From assembly GCA_008508345.1 (NCBI GenBank), contig QNGE01000834.1, positions 62,001-126,000 of the forward strand: 64,000 nt of DNA, in the 5' to 3' direction. A model generated the notes under the pieces. The model did not search any database. It was given only the letters and a program-made list of their open reading frames with translations, and was not told the DNA's origin. Every line of letters begins with the position of its first letter. Position 1 is the first letter of the stretch. This DNA is from Paragonimus westermani (Eukaryota; Platyhelminthes; Trematoda; Plagiorchiida; Troglotrematidae). This document shows, in pieces, positions 1 through 10,979 of this stretch. The position numbers and the translations under genes are program-made.

Positions 1-567
1 CATTGTGAACAGGATGTCTAGCCGGTGATCTGATCTTGCTCTGTGGCTGAATACACAAATACACTCTTGCCCGGTTGATAACACCGCCTCATTTTTCACT
101 CAGTTTTATGGTCAATCAATCTGGTGATATCTTGAAGCTGTTCAACCAGATCTCTCTAATAATGTCTCCTTTCTGTTGGCGACAGTCTTGTGACAAACCA
201 GTGTAGCTAATAGGGAGGTAGGCCGGGTAGCCCACCAAAACGGCATTCTAGGGAATGCAGTACATATTTTGATGCGTCTATCGAGTCGGCCGTCTGACTG
301 TTCATGTTACAGCAATGCTCAAACGTAAGCGCGTCAAACCACAATTGAGCACGTCGTGGAATTTCGGCTGCGTGCTCGAATCAACGTGTTTTCTGAGAGT
401 CAACATTGAGTGGGGAGCATTCCGTCAATACACTTACTGTTTAATGCGTTGGTCTATACTTACTTTTGAAATATACATGATAAGCCGACGGACGCATTCT
501 TGTTGTGTGTATGCTCGAGCGAATGACTCTCGCAGCTGATAAGAAGCGGGTTGCCCACTCAGTCATC

Positions 568-853
568 TGTAGTAAGGACGGATGGTTACACTATACTAAT
601 TACATCACCACTATTCAGTAGCGAGGCGACAGCATGGGTGGAAATGACCGCGGGACAAATACGGAAGAATCACTGGAGGGCAGCATCACATAAAGGAACC
701 GAGAATGTGCGTGCATAGCGACCGGAGCATCCTCAGCTCAGTGTTGTGTGTAAATGAGTGTTTTTGTTCGTAGTCCGGCTGATACGTATAATCCGCGTAC
801 TGGTTTCCCCGAATAAATAACCTTTGTGCCTTCCACGTCCTTGGTTCAAAACG
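568..853 (+). repeat. Unnamed ~300 bp interspersed repeat, copy A
   Basis: This segment aligns by eye over its whole length with 4,692-4,996 and 62,143-62,461. Shared landmarks in the same order are TTCAGTAGCGAGGCGACAGC, GCGACCGGAGCATC, a stretch around AAATGAGTGTTTTTGT, and a terminal block around CCTTTGTGCC ending in GGTTCAAAAC. All three copies lie on the same strand and differ by scattered substitutions and small indels, which is what old dispersed copies look like. No reading frame, RT motif or clear Pol III box is visible. It could be a SINE body, a MITE or the terminal part of a larger element. Confidence 0.75.
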
Positions 854-869
854 CACCCACAGTTTTGAA

Positions 870-1800
870 TAAAATGGACTGAGGCAGTTGCCACCGGTTC
901 ACTAGTTTGGATCCTACATTTTATTTTCCCGGTTTCTGTTTGCTAACCGTTTCACTTTTGCACCTACATTACCACAACGTAGCTCACCAGAGACAGATTA
1001 AACAAGTCGTTGTTGTTGCCCACTTCTCGGTATTGATTGGTTAGGTGTTTCTGATCAATACCGCGCTTTCACACAATCATCGTTTCATTCTGCTCCGCGT
1101 AAGTTCATCGAGCTCGACGTGTTGGCTATCATGATTCACAATTCCGCGATCCAGTGAAATTTGAAAGGTTGGGTGATATTCCACTGTTCCACTAGTGAAG
1201 ATAGGATAACGGAGTACGCGAGTAAATGCTGAAGGATCACACAGACGTTCCCATAATACAACATGGTGATTTAGTCCATGCATCAACCACCCTGTAGCTA
1301 ACTGAAAGACATCAGTTTGTTGTTCTGGATCACACGTAATAAGTTGGGCTACAATGACTAACTACAAAGTCAGTTACTGTGTTAATTATGTGATCTAAGC
1401 GCTGGGAACTACCTTGTTCACTCCTTCAAGAATATATCAACATGTCTGGTCGCAGAAAACGTATAAAGTGGATATTTTCTGTCAAATTGGAAGTCTTAGG
1501 ATGATTTGTAGTCAAAAGTAGAGTGGTAGCACTTCTCAGAACATCTGAAAATCGCTGCATTCAACTTTGTGACTAACAGAGACGGTTGCTCGTAAGTTAA
1601 ATGAGCTCAATTTGCGAGTACAACTACGCTGCAAAAGATTCGAACGACATAGCTTTAGGATACCATTCATCTGTGGCTGCAGTGGCTGTAAGACGGGAAC
1701 AGACCCTTACAGGGAAACGTCAAGCGATAAGAGTATCGAGTGCTGCATATGGGCATCGCACACTGGAATCTTTTCCCAGTTTACTTGTGTACAATATTAC
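870..1800. other. No recognisable gene or repeat
   Basis: Both strands show only short open frames broken by frequent stops. I see no domain motif, tRNA, long inverted repeat or tandem array here. Confidence 0.5.
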
Positions 1801-2088
1801 TGATAAGTAGTCGGGGATTTGGTTGATTTTAAGTTGAACATCACTCACATTTGATCGCAGCCTTCACACACCCGTAAACATTCTAGCCACCCTCTTTCGA
1901 CAAGAAGCACTGGACTCCAGTTTCGCTCTTGTTGGAGCTCGTCGGTAGCGCATATTCCTGCCGTGACTGAGTTTAGGATTCCGGTCACGCTTTCATGAGG
2001 CAACCGTATTGATCATTGCGCCGTTTTTAAAATGGGCTGGCTGAACAGTCTGTCTGAATATAAAGACTGCGATCAAACGCAGTTGTGT
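1801..2088 (-). mobile_element. Hammerhead SINE-like element, copy 1 (left arm plus right tip)
   Basis: The copy begins with TGATAAGTAGTCGGGG, the same 5' sequence as the well-bounded copy at 11,450. It continues with an arm in minus orientation: GTTGAACATCACTCACATTTG (3' tip), then a ribozyme region, a degenerate B box and the A-box region at about 2,000-2,022. Directly after it, at 2,033-2,085, only the 3' tip of a plus-oriented arm remains (GGCTGGCTGAACAGTCTGTC and onward). The right arm has therefore lost its promoter and ribozyme. The flanks GTGTACAATAT and GTGTACTATG may be a decayed target duplication, which is weak. Confidence 0.8.
1906..1952 (-). ncRNA. Hammerhead ribozyme relic in SINE copy 1
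   Basis: On the minus strand the order is CCGACGA, stem II GCTCC/AGAGC with a short loop, GAAAC, then TGGAGTC. This matches the hammerhead order of the intact copies at 11,786 and 36,854. The core CUGANGA has become CCGACGA, which removes the conserved U4 and should abolish cleavage. The GAAA box and the GUC cleavage triplet are kept. Confidence 0.6.
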
Positions 2089-2089
2089 G

Positions 2090-3140
2090 TACTATGCTTC
2101 AACGCTTATTTTGTGCAAATAAGTAACCCACATACAGTGTGCAATTTCTGACGTATGATTTCTGACGTTGAAGCCTGAAGGATAAATGTACGTTCAATTG
2201 TACTTACCATCTAAGAGCGTCACCTCACCTTATAGAACTGTTTGGCCGGAAACAGAGGTTGGTATCATCTCCGAATTTTGACTACTTGTGGGTGTTTGCA
2301 ACACTGTCGGTCCTGAGGCCCACTAGGCTCCGGCTCAAATCATTTGTTCCCACAAGAGTGGCCCTACGACACGTATTAACCGTTAGTTCCGTCCTCGTGA
2401 AGCAAGTCAATCAGTGTTCGCACAGCAATAATATGTGCAGATAATTCTGTTCTACCACGTTGGTTGCTACACTCCAGCGTCGATCACTATTTATAACAGC
2501 GGTTCACTTTTGAGTCTGGTTTTCCTAATTTTATTCCATGAACTAATTATTTAATAGGTGAGAGTGAATCGTGGTTGCCGTGGTTATTCTGTCTAAGGAA
2601 TGTATTTTACAGACTGAAAAAGACGGTTTCATCGAAACTGCTTTGCAGATTTGACAGTCCTGTTGTAATGTCAGATATTGTGTTTGGAAATCTATTTGTT
2701 CACCCTGTCAAACTGAAGCAGCCCCCGGAATTGTCTTTTTTAAACCATCCAACACAGATTCAGACGTAAATGTTGTTGTGTGGCTCTCCACATAATCAAA
2801 ATCAATGGTGGGTTCTGATTAAAATCTAAATTTTTTAAAAACACTCCAGTCTATTGATCAACTCGTTCGACGGCTCGTTTGATCTTGCTGGACAAGGTGT
2901 CTTGTGCCCATAATTTTAATTTTTGACAGAGTAATGCTGCTCGGTATGTATGCTAATTGGCCGCACGTAGGTAGTCAGTGCGTTTGGTCATATCAGTCAG
3001 TGCAGCTGATTGTTTGACTGCCATCTCGTTTGAGTACTGGTGGACACACCCAGCTTTGTTGATTGGCGTAAGATTGCGGCTGTTCGGGCCAATATTCAGC
3101 GTCATCTATCATTACACAAGCTTTCTCAGCTCTTTATAGT
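2090..3140. other. No recognisable gene or repeat
   Basis: Short open frames only, AT-rich in the middle. No domain, tandem repeat or family copy is recognised before the hammerhead-like motif at 3,145. Confidence 0.5.
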
Positions 3141-3144
3141 CTGT

Positions 3145-3204
3145 GGATTCCTGATGAATCCCATAGGATCGATGGGACGCGGCGAAACACATTTGTGGAA
3201 TATT
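3145..3204 (+). ncRNA. Possible degenerate type I hammerhead ribozyme
   Basis: CTGATGA at 3,151-3,157 is followed by a perfect 6-bp stem II (TCCCAT at 3,159-3,164 with ATGGGA at 3,172-3,177) and by GAAA at 3,184-3,187. Stem III can form as A-C-A with T-G-T around a CATT loop, and stem I as ATTC (3,147-3,150) with GAAT (3,198-3,201). Two defects are seen: a 5-6 base insertion (CGCGGC) between stem II and GAAA, and a G at the cleavage position 3,197 where A, C or U is required. If it is a ribozyme it is an inactive relic. No element boundary is visible around it, so chance is not excluded. Confidence 0.4.
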
Positions 3205-3209
3205 TTTAC

Positions 3210-4050
3210 ACTGTTCATTATGACACGTCTACTTCGATTTGCGAATACGCGACTAATTTGAGGTTTTCATGGGGTTGACGTCCTAAAGACTGAGGTTGTG
3301 CCTACTCTTTATGTTACCCCATAGGGTTCGAAAGTGTACTTCTTATTAGGGGATTGTTTGCTCGCGGAGTATACGTGCAGCGCTAGAACAAATGGAACTG
3401 TGTTGCTTTATCGACCCAGAAAGCGTAAGATAATGATTTACGATTGATCCATTTGTTCGAGTGAATCAGCCTCAGGATGTCCTATCACTGAACTTGCAGA
3501 GTGCATAAGCTTCACTCTACAGGTCACCAGCTAGACAGCTCATGTATGCATAACATATAAAGGAATGAATATTTGAACTCCCTCAAAAACGTTCAACATG
3601 CTTTGCTGAGGCTCGTATGCAAATGAAAAAATGTCCGACAACAATTTTTACATTAGAAAGTTAAGAACCATCACAACAGAAACTTTTTAAGGCTCTCCAT
3701 TTTGATTCTTATGAACTGGCATGAAACTTTGCGGCACCGTGTAGCTAATCAAAAGTTATAAAAGAGATTAACAGTGGTTAACAAGTAAGCCGAGCCCACA
3801 AGTATTGTATCTTTTCTCTATCTGCTTTCTACCAACGTTTATCACTTAATACATTGTTTCTTCCTATAAGAAGCACCTGAAAAGAAACAAATCTGTCCGA
3901 AAAACTTTGTTATGATGCACGGGAAACATCTGTATTAGCTACCTTCTGATCCCTAAGGTGTGTACACGTGACATTTTTGGGACTTCCGCTGAGTCTGGTC
4001 TTCCGTAAAAAGAGACAGTGCGGTTCGTTTTGTTGGGTCAAATTTATATT
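3210..4050. other. No recognisable gene or repeat
   Basis: Stops are frequent in all frames and no motif is recognised. The stretch ends at a TAA (4,051-4,053) that opens the long frame described next. Confidence 0.5.
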
Positions 4051-4053
4051 TAA

Positions 4054-4818
4054 TGCACATTTCCATCGGTGTACGTGCTATCAATGTGTACATCAATACC
4101 CTTAGAAACACGCTTCACACATCTTTATGATAAGCTAAAATCTGACCCTGATCTTGGTAAGGAATCTGGTGTAAGGCTTATTCAACAGTTCAAAGCTTAT
4201 GCCCACAAAACGAATGCTGAAATATCACTGATGCTTTTCAACCCTGATGTCCTCCAAATTTTAATGGTCAAAGTTCATCAGATCTTTCGTTTCGAAACCT
4301 CAACAGCCAGAATCATTGACGTAAATAATGTTGTTGCAAACTTAACTAAAGGCACTTCAGTCAGAAAATCAACAGAGCCAGGCCAAGTTCGACCAGTTTT
4401 CCCATCCCATAAAACAGTGCCAAGTGCACTTGCTTTCCTCAGCAAAAAAATTCCACCTATTACTCTTACCTTCACCCTGACCCCAGATAGGACAGTTGGC
4501 ACAATGTTGTCATGTCGAGGTTACCTGAGTTCAAACTGTCCCTGTTTGACTGTTTTTTTTTCACTTGTACAGTTTGATAGTATATCCCAGCCCGAAATCG
4601 ATCACAAAGTCACATGTGGGGAACCAACACACGATGTAATACAGACCAGCTTTTTGTCCACCTTTCAGTCCGAACTGCGTGTAGATATTAGTGTAGTGAG
4701 GATAGACGGTCGTACCGTACTACTTACACCACTATTCAGTAGCAGCGTGGATCGAAATGATCGCAGAATAAATACGGGAGAGATACGGGAAGGATCATTA
4801 GTGGGTAGCATCTCGTAG
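4054..4818 (+). CDS. Uncharacterised long open reading frame, possible exon
   Basis: The frame is open from just after TAA at 4,051 to TAG at 4,816-4,818, about 254 codons. The first ATG is at 4,084; the frame is also open at GTG 4,069. It is by far the longest frame that is not part of a recognised element. With about 43% GC (estimated by eye) a frame this long is expected far less than once per window. The first third reads like a mixed helical protein (IPLETRFTHLYDKLKSDPDL, then a run around LMLFNPDVLQILMVKVHQ). I do not recognise a family. The last ~43 codons run into repeat copy B, so the true C-terminus cannot be the one shown if this is a host exon. It may be an exon, a retrocopy fragment or a piece of an unrecognised element. 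A possible splice donor (GGTAAGG) lies near 4,155. Confidence 0.35.
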   Translation, partial: CTFPSVYVLSMCTSIPLETRFTHLYDKLKSDPDLGKESGVRLIQQFKAYAHKTNAEISLMLFNPDVLQILMVKVHQIFRFETSTARIIDVNNVVANLTKGTSVRKSTEPGQVRPVFPSHKTVPSALAFLSKKIPPITLTFTLTPDRTVGTMLSCRGYLSSNCPCLTVFFSLVQFDSISQPEIDHKVTCGEPTHDVIQTSFLSTFQSELRVDISVVRIDGRTVLLTPLFSSSVDRNDRRINTGEIREGSLVGSIS

Positions 4819-4996
4819 AATGAATTTTGCCACATGACGGAACGGAGACATGGTGTTCAAAGCGACTGGGGCATCATCAGACGAGTGTGGTGTGCAAATG
4901 AGTGTTTTTGTTCCTAGTCCTGTTGAGACGCATAGGTCGTGTGTTGGTTTCCCCAAATAAACAACTTCTGTGCCATCCGCCTTCTGGGTTCACAAC
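4692..4996 (+). repeat. Unnamed ~300 bp interspersed repeat, copy B
   Basis: Second copy of the family at 568-853. It starts near GTGTAGTGAGGATAGACGGT, continues through CACTATTCAGTAGCAGCG, CAAAGCGACTGGGGCATC and AAATGAGTGTTTTTGT, and ends at CTTCTGGGTTCACAAC. Copies B and C also share a middle block around ATTTTGCCACATG/CTTTTGCCACATG that is partly deleted in A. The upstream long open frame reads into this copy. Confidence 0.78.
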
Positions 4997-4999
4997 ATT

Positions 5000-5893
5000 A
5001 GTATTTCTCAGCTCAAATCGTCACCTCCCAGCACCGTATGGTGAGTGCACAATCGTCACAATTGTTACTGACTGGAAAGAATCAGCTACACAGTTCATCA
5101 ATGTACCAGGAACTATTTTGATAGCCCCCTGTTAACAACCATGAACGTTTGTCAACGATTGTGACGAAATACATAGCTATTGTCCCACTCACATTGTTAT
5201 GCTCAGAACGATTGGCTTTCACGGAATGAAATTCTGTTCCTTCAAATAAGCAACACATCATCCAGGAAACAAGTTTGCCCACTCTGGACAGTTTTTGTTA
5301 GGCTGGCTACAGCACCAAGCTTTTTCTCATCTGTTGACGGGTCGGCTGAAAGAAAAAACTAACCTACCTTGTAAAGCTTAGTCACTCACTAGATGTGCTC
5401 ACAGGCACAACCATACCATGTTTTATGAGACAGCGCTGTTAGAGTTGGACGAACAAAACAAGTACTGAGTACAAACAGGGTTACCCGCATCAAAGATACA
5501 AAGGTCAACTCCTTGATAGAGGTACCTCACAATTATGGTCAGACAAAAACTGTCGAATTGTGAAAGTCGTTCCATTATTTCAAGTCCATTATAACTGTTA
5601 CCAGCTTTCCACGGGTCTCATGAATTTTCACATAAAATCAATAAGCAACATCGTACTTTACTCAGTTAAAACGATTCGGAAATATACGCTTGTCACCAAA
5701 ACGACGATTACAGGTTTACCCGTCGTTATCTTTTTCGTTATATTTTCCGTTCACAACCATCAGCGTTACCCTGTGGCCATCCGGTTTAGTTTTTTAGTCA
5801 TTTTAATTTGGAGTTTTCTACGCAGACGGGTGATGGTCTTTGGGCGTTTCAGCCTGTGACTCAAAGTCAGTCGATACACAAGCAACGTTAGCA
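5000..5893. other. No recognisable gene or repeat
   Basis: Only short open frames; none shows a domain. The 99-codon frame at 5,560-5,859 has a hydrophobic composition but no homology I can name and is within chance length. Confidence 0.45.
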
Positions 5894-5942
<49 letters not shown>

Positions 5943-5943
5943 A
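5894..5943 (+). repeat. (TAG)n trinucleotide microsatellite
   Basis: About fourteen uninterrupted TAG/AGT units followed by diverging GTGG units. On the minus strand the array is readable as a threonine run inside a short open frame, which is a by-product of the repeat and not evidence of a gene. Confidence 0.97.
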
Positions 5944-7264
5944 TTGTTACCAGACAACTTTAATTCGAAAAACCTAGTTCGCAGAGATGTAAAAATCTGG
6001 CAATGGAACTTCTTCAGTTCCTTTGCTAATAGTAAGAACATCTTACCAAGCGACCCAAAGCTTTGCACGTGATAGCAAAAATAACTTCGTTCTTTGATTG
6101 AGATTTTCTTGTGAACTCATTGGCCTCTGGAAACCGCTACTATCGGGTTGTAAGGCAGTAAATTCAAAAGGATTTAGGACCTATCTCTAAATTCCAGAAT
6201 GACCATCAATAATATTGCTACTACCTAACCCACATATTAAATTCCGTATAACTGACCAATAAGAATATGTCCTGAAGTGCGCAAAATCAGAGGGTTTGTC
6301 GGCTTCGAAAACGTCTGTAAAAACACTAATTGGGGTCGGATGCCATTCAACGTTTCTACAGGTTGATCTCAACTGTGACTTCTGAACACTGGAGGTGCTT
6401 GATGGCGTAGGCATTGGCGCGATTAACCCGTTTGACAGTCGCTGAAGTCCTGATCTTTGCTGCAGACTTCAGTAAGCTCGCAGTTGTTTTCGTGGCTTTC
6501 ACCTGGTGTCCTTCAACTAGTTACTTGGATGAGACGGAAAGACTTTCGGGAGCTCCTGGTAGCAGCAACATTTTCCGCTTTCGTTGCACGTTGTACCCAC
6601 TAGGCCTGACGATTTTCTCCAGGTTGTCTCCTTAATTCCAAGCTACTGATCCTGAGAACTGGGATTTATCCACTGCCCAGTGGAGGTATTTCGGCAAGCT
6701 TTAAGAAGTTCGATTGTTGGTGTAGAAAACCGAATGCTGACAGTTGAACAAACAGTAGTACCACAAGATGCAGTAACGCACGTACACAAAATATGTCTGA
6801 TACGTATAATCGTGTCTTCAGGTGAGTGGGATCATAGACTAGAAGCCAGTGCGCTCCGGTAGGCGTAGAGTTCTTATATGTCTGTCAGTTTAGATAAGTC
6901 ACTTTGTGTTTGATTACGGAGTGACTTCTCACTAAAAGTTAAAACAAACTTGACACAAAAACTACATAGCGCCATTATTCACGTACACAATGACCTCTAC
7001 TGTCCATCATTTGACAACCTCTTCCCAAACACTGATTACAGCAAGTCCACAGTTCCAAGCCATCTTCATCTCTTCGGTCAGTAGAGTACTGATAACATAA
7101 GTGAGTATCGTGAAAAAGCCAATCATGGGGGCAACACCAACCACTTAAACTATCACCAGCACCAGTGAAACACAAATGAATGCTGTCAACTGGTGATATC
7201 AACGTTGGCATCTACTGCGGAGCAGAAAACCTCACACTTCCTTGTATAGAAATACTAGCCGGTT
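5944..7264. other. No recognisable gene; flank of PLE-1
   Basis: No motif seen on either strand. The upstream parts of the PLE-1 reverse transcriptase (N-terminal region and motifs before the VAMGSPLG-type block) are not recognisable here, so PLE-1 is either 5'-truncated or too decayed to read. Confidence 0.45.
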
Positions 7265-8281
7265 TAAACGGAATGGTTCCGTAGAGCTTTGATTCTTTTA
7301 TATACAGAGATTTTTCGGTTTTGTTTTGACGGTACCACTTACAGACTGATTGGTGGAGTGGCAATGGGTAGACCATTGGGCCAGCTCGTGGCTGACTTTC
7401 CTGGGAATGGCTGAGAAACAAATGTCGAACTCGACTGACAACAGCACTCTACAAACCATGTGTCGGTGATACATCGGTTTTTAAGAATGAGATTTATGTC
7501 AAACAATTCCGGAGATTTCCGAAACAAACCCACCTTAGCTTCTTATAAACAAAAAATTAGGAGAAGCTTGTCGTTTTTAAGCATCTGGACCAGTCGACAC
7601 GAAGACGGAGCAATAACACGGACGGTTTACCGAAAGACAACATGGAGTAGCCAGTACCTTCTATGTTCCTGTTTTTCCTCGATGAACCACGATTGTGGTC
7701 CACTCCGAACCCTTTTCCATAGAGCCAGATGAATATGTACTGAAGACAGCATCAACAGGAGAGAAAAGATCCTAAAGGAAGTTTCACTAGCCAACGGTTA
7801 TCTACAAGAGTTTGTAGAAATTCACAGGTTGCTCAACTTCACACCGAGACTGCTTCCAAGGAAAGTTAGAGTCAGCCTTTAATCATACCATCCAGAAGTT
7901 ACCAGTATCTTCAATCAAAATAGGTTGGCTTATCAGTACGACTTCATATTGTGTTTACCAGGTTGTATGTGACTGGAGAAAGTTACATAGGCAAAACCGA
8001 GAGATGCTTAAGCTCCAGAACTAAGAACATTTGCCCAAATGGGTTCAAAGATCCATGTCACCGTAGAATGGCAATGTTGCTGAAACGCGTAAATAGCCCG
8101 TTTCTTCGGTCGCTAGACACGTCCTGGCCATGCGATCGATCCATCTTGTGAATTCAGAATCCTCTTACATCATTTTGACTCAAGATTCTTACGGTTTGCT
8201 GGGGCTGTCACAGTCGATTCAAGCCAGCTTTCTGTGTTCAGGACCAACTGTTAGTGAACTTGACCCTTCCTAGGGCTTAAT
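7265..8281 (+). pseudogene. Penelope-like element PLE-1: RT C-terminal part plus GIY-YIG endonuclease, decayed
   Basis: A PLE encodes a telomerase-like reverse transcriptase joined to a GIY-YIG endonuclease. Here the plus strand reads, with frameshifts: ILLYTEIFRFCFDGTTYR, then GGVAMGRPLGQLVADF (7,340-7,410), the motif-B region of PLE RTs. LYKPCVGD (7,447-7,470) stands where the catalytic YVDD is expected. Next come RHEDGAITRTVYRKTTWSSQ (7,600-7,660) and a frame-shifted stretch equivalent to the RT thumb/connector. The GIY-YIG core GESYIGKTERCLSSR follows at 7,975-8,020. The frame ends CVQDQLLVNLTLPRA then TAA at 8,279-8,281, the usual PLE C-terminus. Loss of the first catalytic Asp (VDD to VGD), stops and frameshifts show it is dead. 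Coordinates of the 5' edge are approximate. Confidence 0.85.
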
Positions 8282-8284
8282 GAC

Positions 8285-9000
8285 CTATCACAAACCGCCT
8301 ATTGATTATCCACCTCTTTAGTTGTTTGCCATGAAGAAACTACTGTGATTATGGTACTGCGGAGTCACTACGAAATCCTTGCATCTGCCAGTTTTCGTAT
8401 TCCAACTGCTTTGTTCAAGCAGTTGGTATTGTTTCCGTCGTGTTGACCTTAATATTGTTAGTGTGCATCGTACTTGAATGCTGTTCTTCTTACCATGCAC
8501 CTTTAATATGTAACCAGCGTTTTTGTGTAGGCGACCGATGAGAATTAACGAAAAGTTGGCATCTCGTGACATTTGTCTTTTTGCCTTGCTGCTGAATTAC
8601 ATCGATGGAGCTCAGTGTTTCGACACTGTTGACCGGCATTATTGTTGTATTACGTAAAATCAGTGCAGTATTGCCTGAACACAATGGAGTAGCGTTGACC
8701 AAACATCACCAACAGACGTGGGAAACAGAGGTACAAGCTACATGCATCTGTTTTGCAATCGACCAAACACATTACGGATCTCACATATTCACTCATTTGC
8801 TGTAATTATCAGGTATGCTTGGACCATCCGCCGACGTGACTAGTAAAAGTGTCACTAGGTTATCAATGAATAATGACGGAGCTCAACTAGTCTAAACTGA
8901 GCATTGTTCACATTTGGTTGCAGCTTTTACATGGCTCTACTTGTGGGAACATGGATCTAGTCTAATAGGACGATTAACGTGTCTTCTCTTTTTAGGTGAT
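8285..9000. other. No recognisable gene or repeat
   Basis: Nothing recognised after the end of PLE-1 apart from short frames on both strands. Confidence 0.45.
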
Positions 9001-9002
9001 CA

Positions 9003-9240
9003 GTCAATCTGAACATTATCAATAAGCGGATATGGCTGAGCCCGTGTAGACAAAAACTCGGTCTTGCATAACGTGAGTTCATTGATGCACTTCAAAACGG
9101 TAGTCTCATTAAAACGTAATCGCAGTTCAAGATCAGCAGTGGCATCGGTGTGCACTACCGACAAGCTTTAATAGAAGTAAGATTCGAGTCTGATACTCTT
9201 TTATGAAACGGGCTGTCTGAGGAATCAACGCAATTATTTG
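9003..9240 (+). mobile_element. Hammerhead SINE-like element, copy 2 (plus arm, decayed)
   Basis: The interior landmark CTGAACATTATCAATAAG followed by GGCTGAGC matches the centre of copies 3, 4 and 7. It is followed by a decayed A-box region, GCAGTTCAAGATC (B-box position) and GTGCACTACCGACAAGC, where other copies have GCACTACTGACGAGC. The copy continues GATTCGAGTCTG (stem III and cleavage region) and ends near GGCTGTCTGAGGAATCAACG. The ribozyme core is mutated (CCGACAA, and GAAAC replaced). No left arm is visible. Confidence 0.7.
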
Positions 9241-9530
9241 TAAGCGATGCTCAAGTTATTCTACCAGATGGCCAACACAGACTATATCAGCTTATAAAAA
9301 AGTAAACTTTGATGTACACCCAGACCCTTCCGTTTAGCTAGCTTAATATATGATCACTTCTAAAGTGTCCTGGGAGACTGCTTATCTCAATTCAGTCATA
9401 ACGCATTCTACATGCAATTTTTCTCTATATAAATTTAATCCCGTTATAGCGTATTTACAAGAATTATGATACCCTTAAACCAGTAAATCCGTCACAAATT
9501 CAGTGGACGACAGTTTTGCACGAATAAGAT

Positions 9531-9830
9531 TATTTCAGGTTGAACACCATCTACACATCATCGCAACCTTCGCATTCAGACAAGCCTTTCGGCTGATCTC
9601 CTTTGAGCATTATTCACACAAGGCTGTGGCTGGGCGTTAAGCTGGGATTATTCGGCTACTGGCGCTGTGGTTAAGACGTCATCCTCACAAACGTGCAGTC
9701 TAGAGTGCAAGTTCCGATATGGACAACAATATGCATTACCAATGAACGAAACGTGTGTATGGTGCTTCCATTTGAAGTGGGTGGGCCGAAATGCTGACCT
9801 AAATGTGATCAAATGTGGATGACATTCATT
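9531..9830 (+). mobile_element. Hammerhead SINE-like element, copy 3 (left tip plus right arm)
   Basis: The copy starts with a short inverted 3' tip (CAGGTTGAACACCATC through CGCATTCAGACAAGCCTTTC). Without the rest of the left arm it then joins the interior (ATTATTCACACAAGGCTGTG, GGATTATTCGGCTACTGGCG) and a plus-oriented right arm. That arm has a degenerate A box near 9,665, AGAGTGCAAGTTCCGATATG at the B-box position, and a ribozyme region reduced to ATTACCAATGAACGAAACG. It closes with GCTGACCTAAATGTGATCAA. The internal deletion in the left arm parallels copies 4 and 8. Confidence 0.75.
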
Positions 9831-9834
9831 TTGA

Positions 9835-10780
9835 TATAACCTGGATCTCCGAACGTGTAGTAAACATAATTCACGTTTACAGATGAAGTCCTCACAGCTG
9901 TCAAATTTAAAAATACCACAGTTCCTTTGCTTAATTTACTGCCAAATGAACAAAAGATTATCACACCATGTTTATTCGCGGCTTGTAAGCTACACGTAAG
10001 GCTTACAGTCATAACATCCTAAAGTGTCTGAGTTGTTCACACACCAGTATGCAATCGGTTTTCTTTCCTTGTATGTGTATAGCTGGAAGACTCAACTGAC
10101 ATTCCTTTTGAGTTCACCTAAGTAGAATGCCATCGTTCGACGGAGTTAAAAAAATGGAGGCTCTGTTCGTATACTGAAGATGCGATCCAGTGTGAGTAGA
10201 TATTAAGCAGAAGGTTATTCGCGATTACTTCCGACGGGTCAGAGTTTAACACTTCGTGTCTGTTCTGAAAGACGATGTAACTTCGCGTTTCTTCATGTTG
10301 TTCATCTCAAGTTTGCGCTATATGAATCACTTCATACAGTCGGTGTACATCACCTTCGAATCCTGTTCTAGTATCCATAAAACAACCTTTGTTTTAAAGT
10401 AAACTTATATTCTATCTATGGCAAAGTACCAACTTTGATTTCTTCGCTTTTTCTCAAGAGTTGCTAGAAACGATTAACTGAAGTGGATGCCCCTAGGTGT
10501 TTTGCAAAAATGCACAAACTTTTCACTGTCAACAGATTTTAATAAGCAGCTACGCTTTTCATTTTGTAGAGTGGGCGAAACAGCGTGTGACTGTGCAACT
10601 CCGGCAAGGTGAACAGGGTGAAATTAAAGTCCCAGAACTGATGCTCGTATGCTCTATCAAGTCTGAAGCATATTGCGCGAAGCGAGTTTGTCACCGTGCT
10701 GCGTCAGGTGGTATCAAAAGTCAAATTTATTCACTCACGCCGACAGTTTCGACAGCATATATCAATTATCTATTTTGTCA
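9835..10780. other. No recognisable gene or repeat
   Basis: The 112-codon plus frame at 10,497-10,835 has no recognisable domain and is within chance length. No repeat family member is seen. Confidence 0.4.
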
Positions 10781-10781
10781 A

Positions 10782-10976
10782 TTAACTGATTTCTGGATTG
10801 TGCATATCTTGAACTGGGCGATTGAAGGTGTTTAAAACTGAGAGTCGGTCTGTCCAGAAATGGGATTCATCACAAGTTAAGGTCTTCTCTGGCTCGATCA
10901 TACATGGCTGCACAGTCGCGCTTATTTCAAACCACCAGAAGATCAGTCCTGCGCAATCGCAAAAGTAGTTTGGCAA
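10782..10976 (-). pseudogene. Possible mariner-like transposase fragment
   Basis: A 64-codon minus frame contains KTLTCDESHFWTDRLSV and, further on, NRPVQDMHNPEIS. In Tc1/mariner-superfamily transposases the second catalytic Asp sits in a DE(A/S)HF-type block followed about 15 residues later by N(R/K)xxxxxxxxNP. The spacing here fits, and the catalytic-type Asp is present. Neither the first Asp region, a third D/E nor terminal inverted repeats are recognisable nearby. The match is a short motif only, so this is tentative. Confidence 0.35.
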
Positions 10977-10979
10977 ACT

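Noticed and set aside
4868..4882. CTGATGA-like core on the minus strand of the A/B/C repeat
   Set aside because: There is no GAAA box or stem II in any of the three copies, so it is not a hammerhead.
5766..6068. Minus frame with a long threonine run
   Set aside because: The run is the translation of the TAG microsatellite at 5,894-5,943; the rest has no domain.
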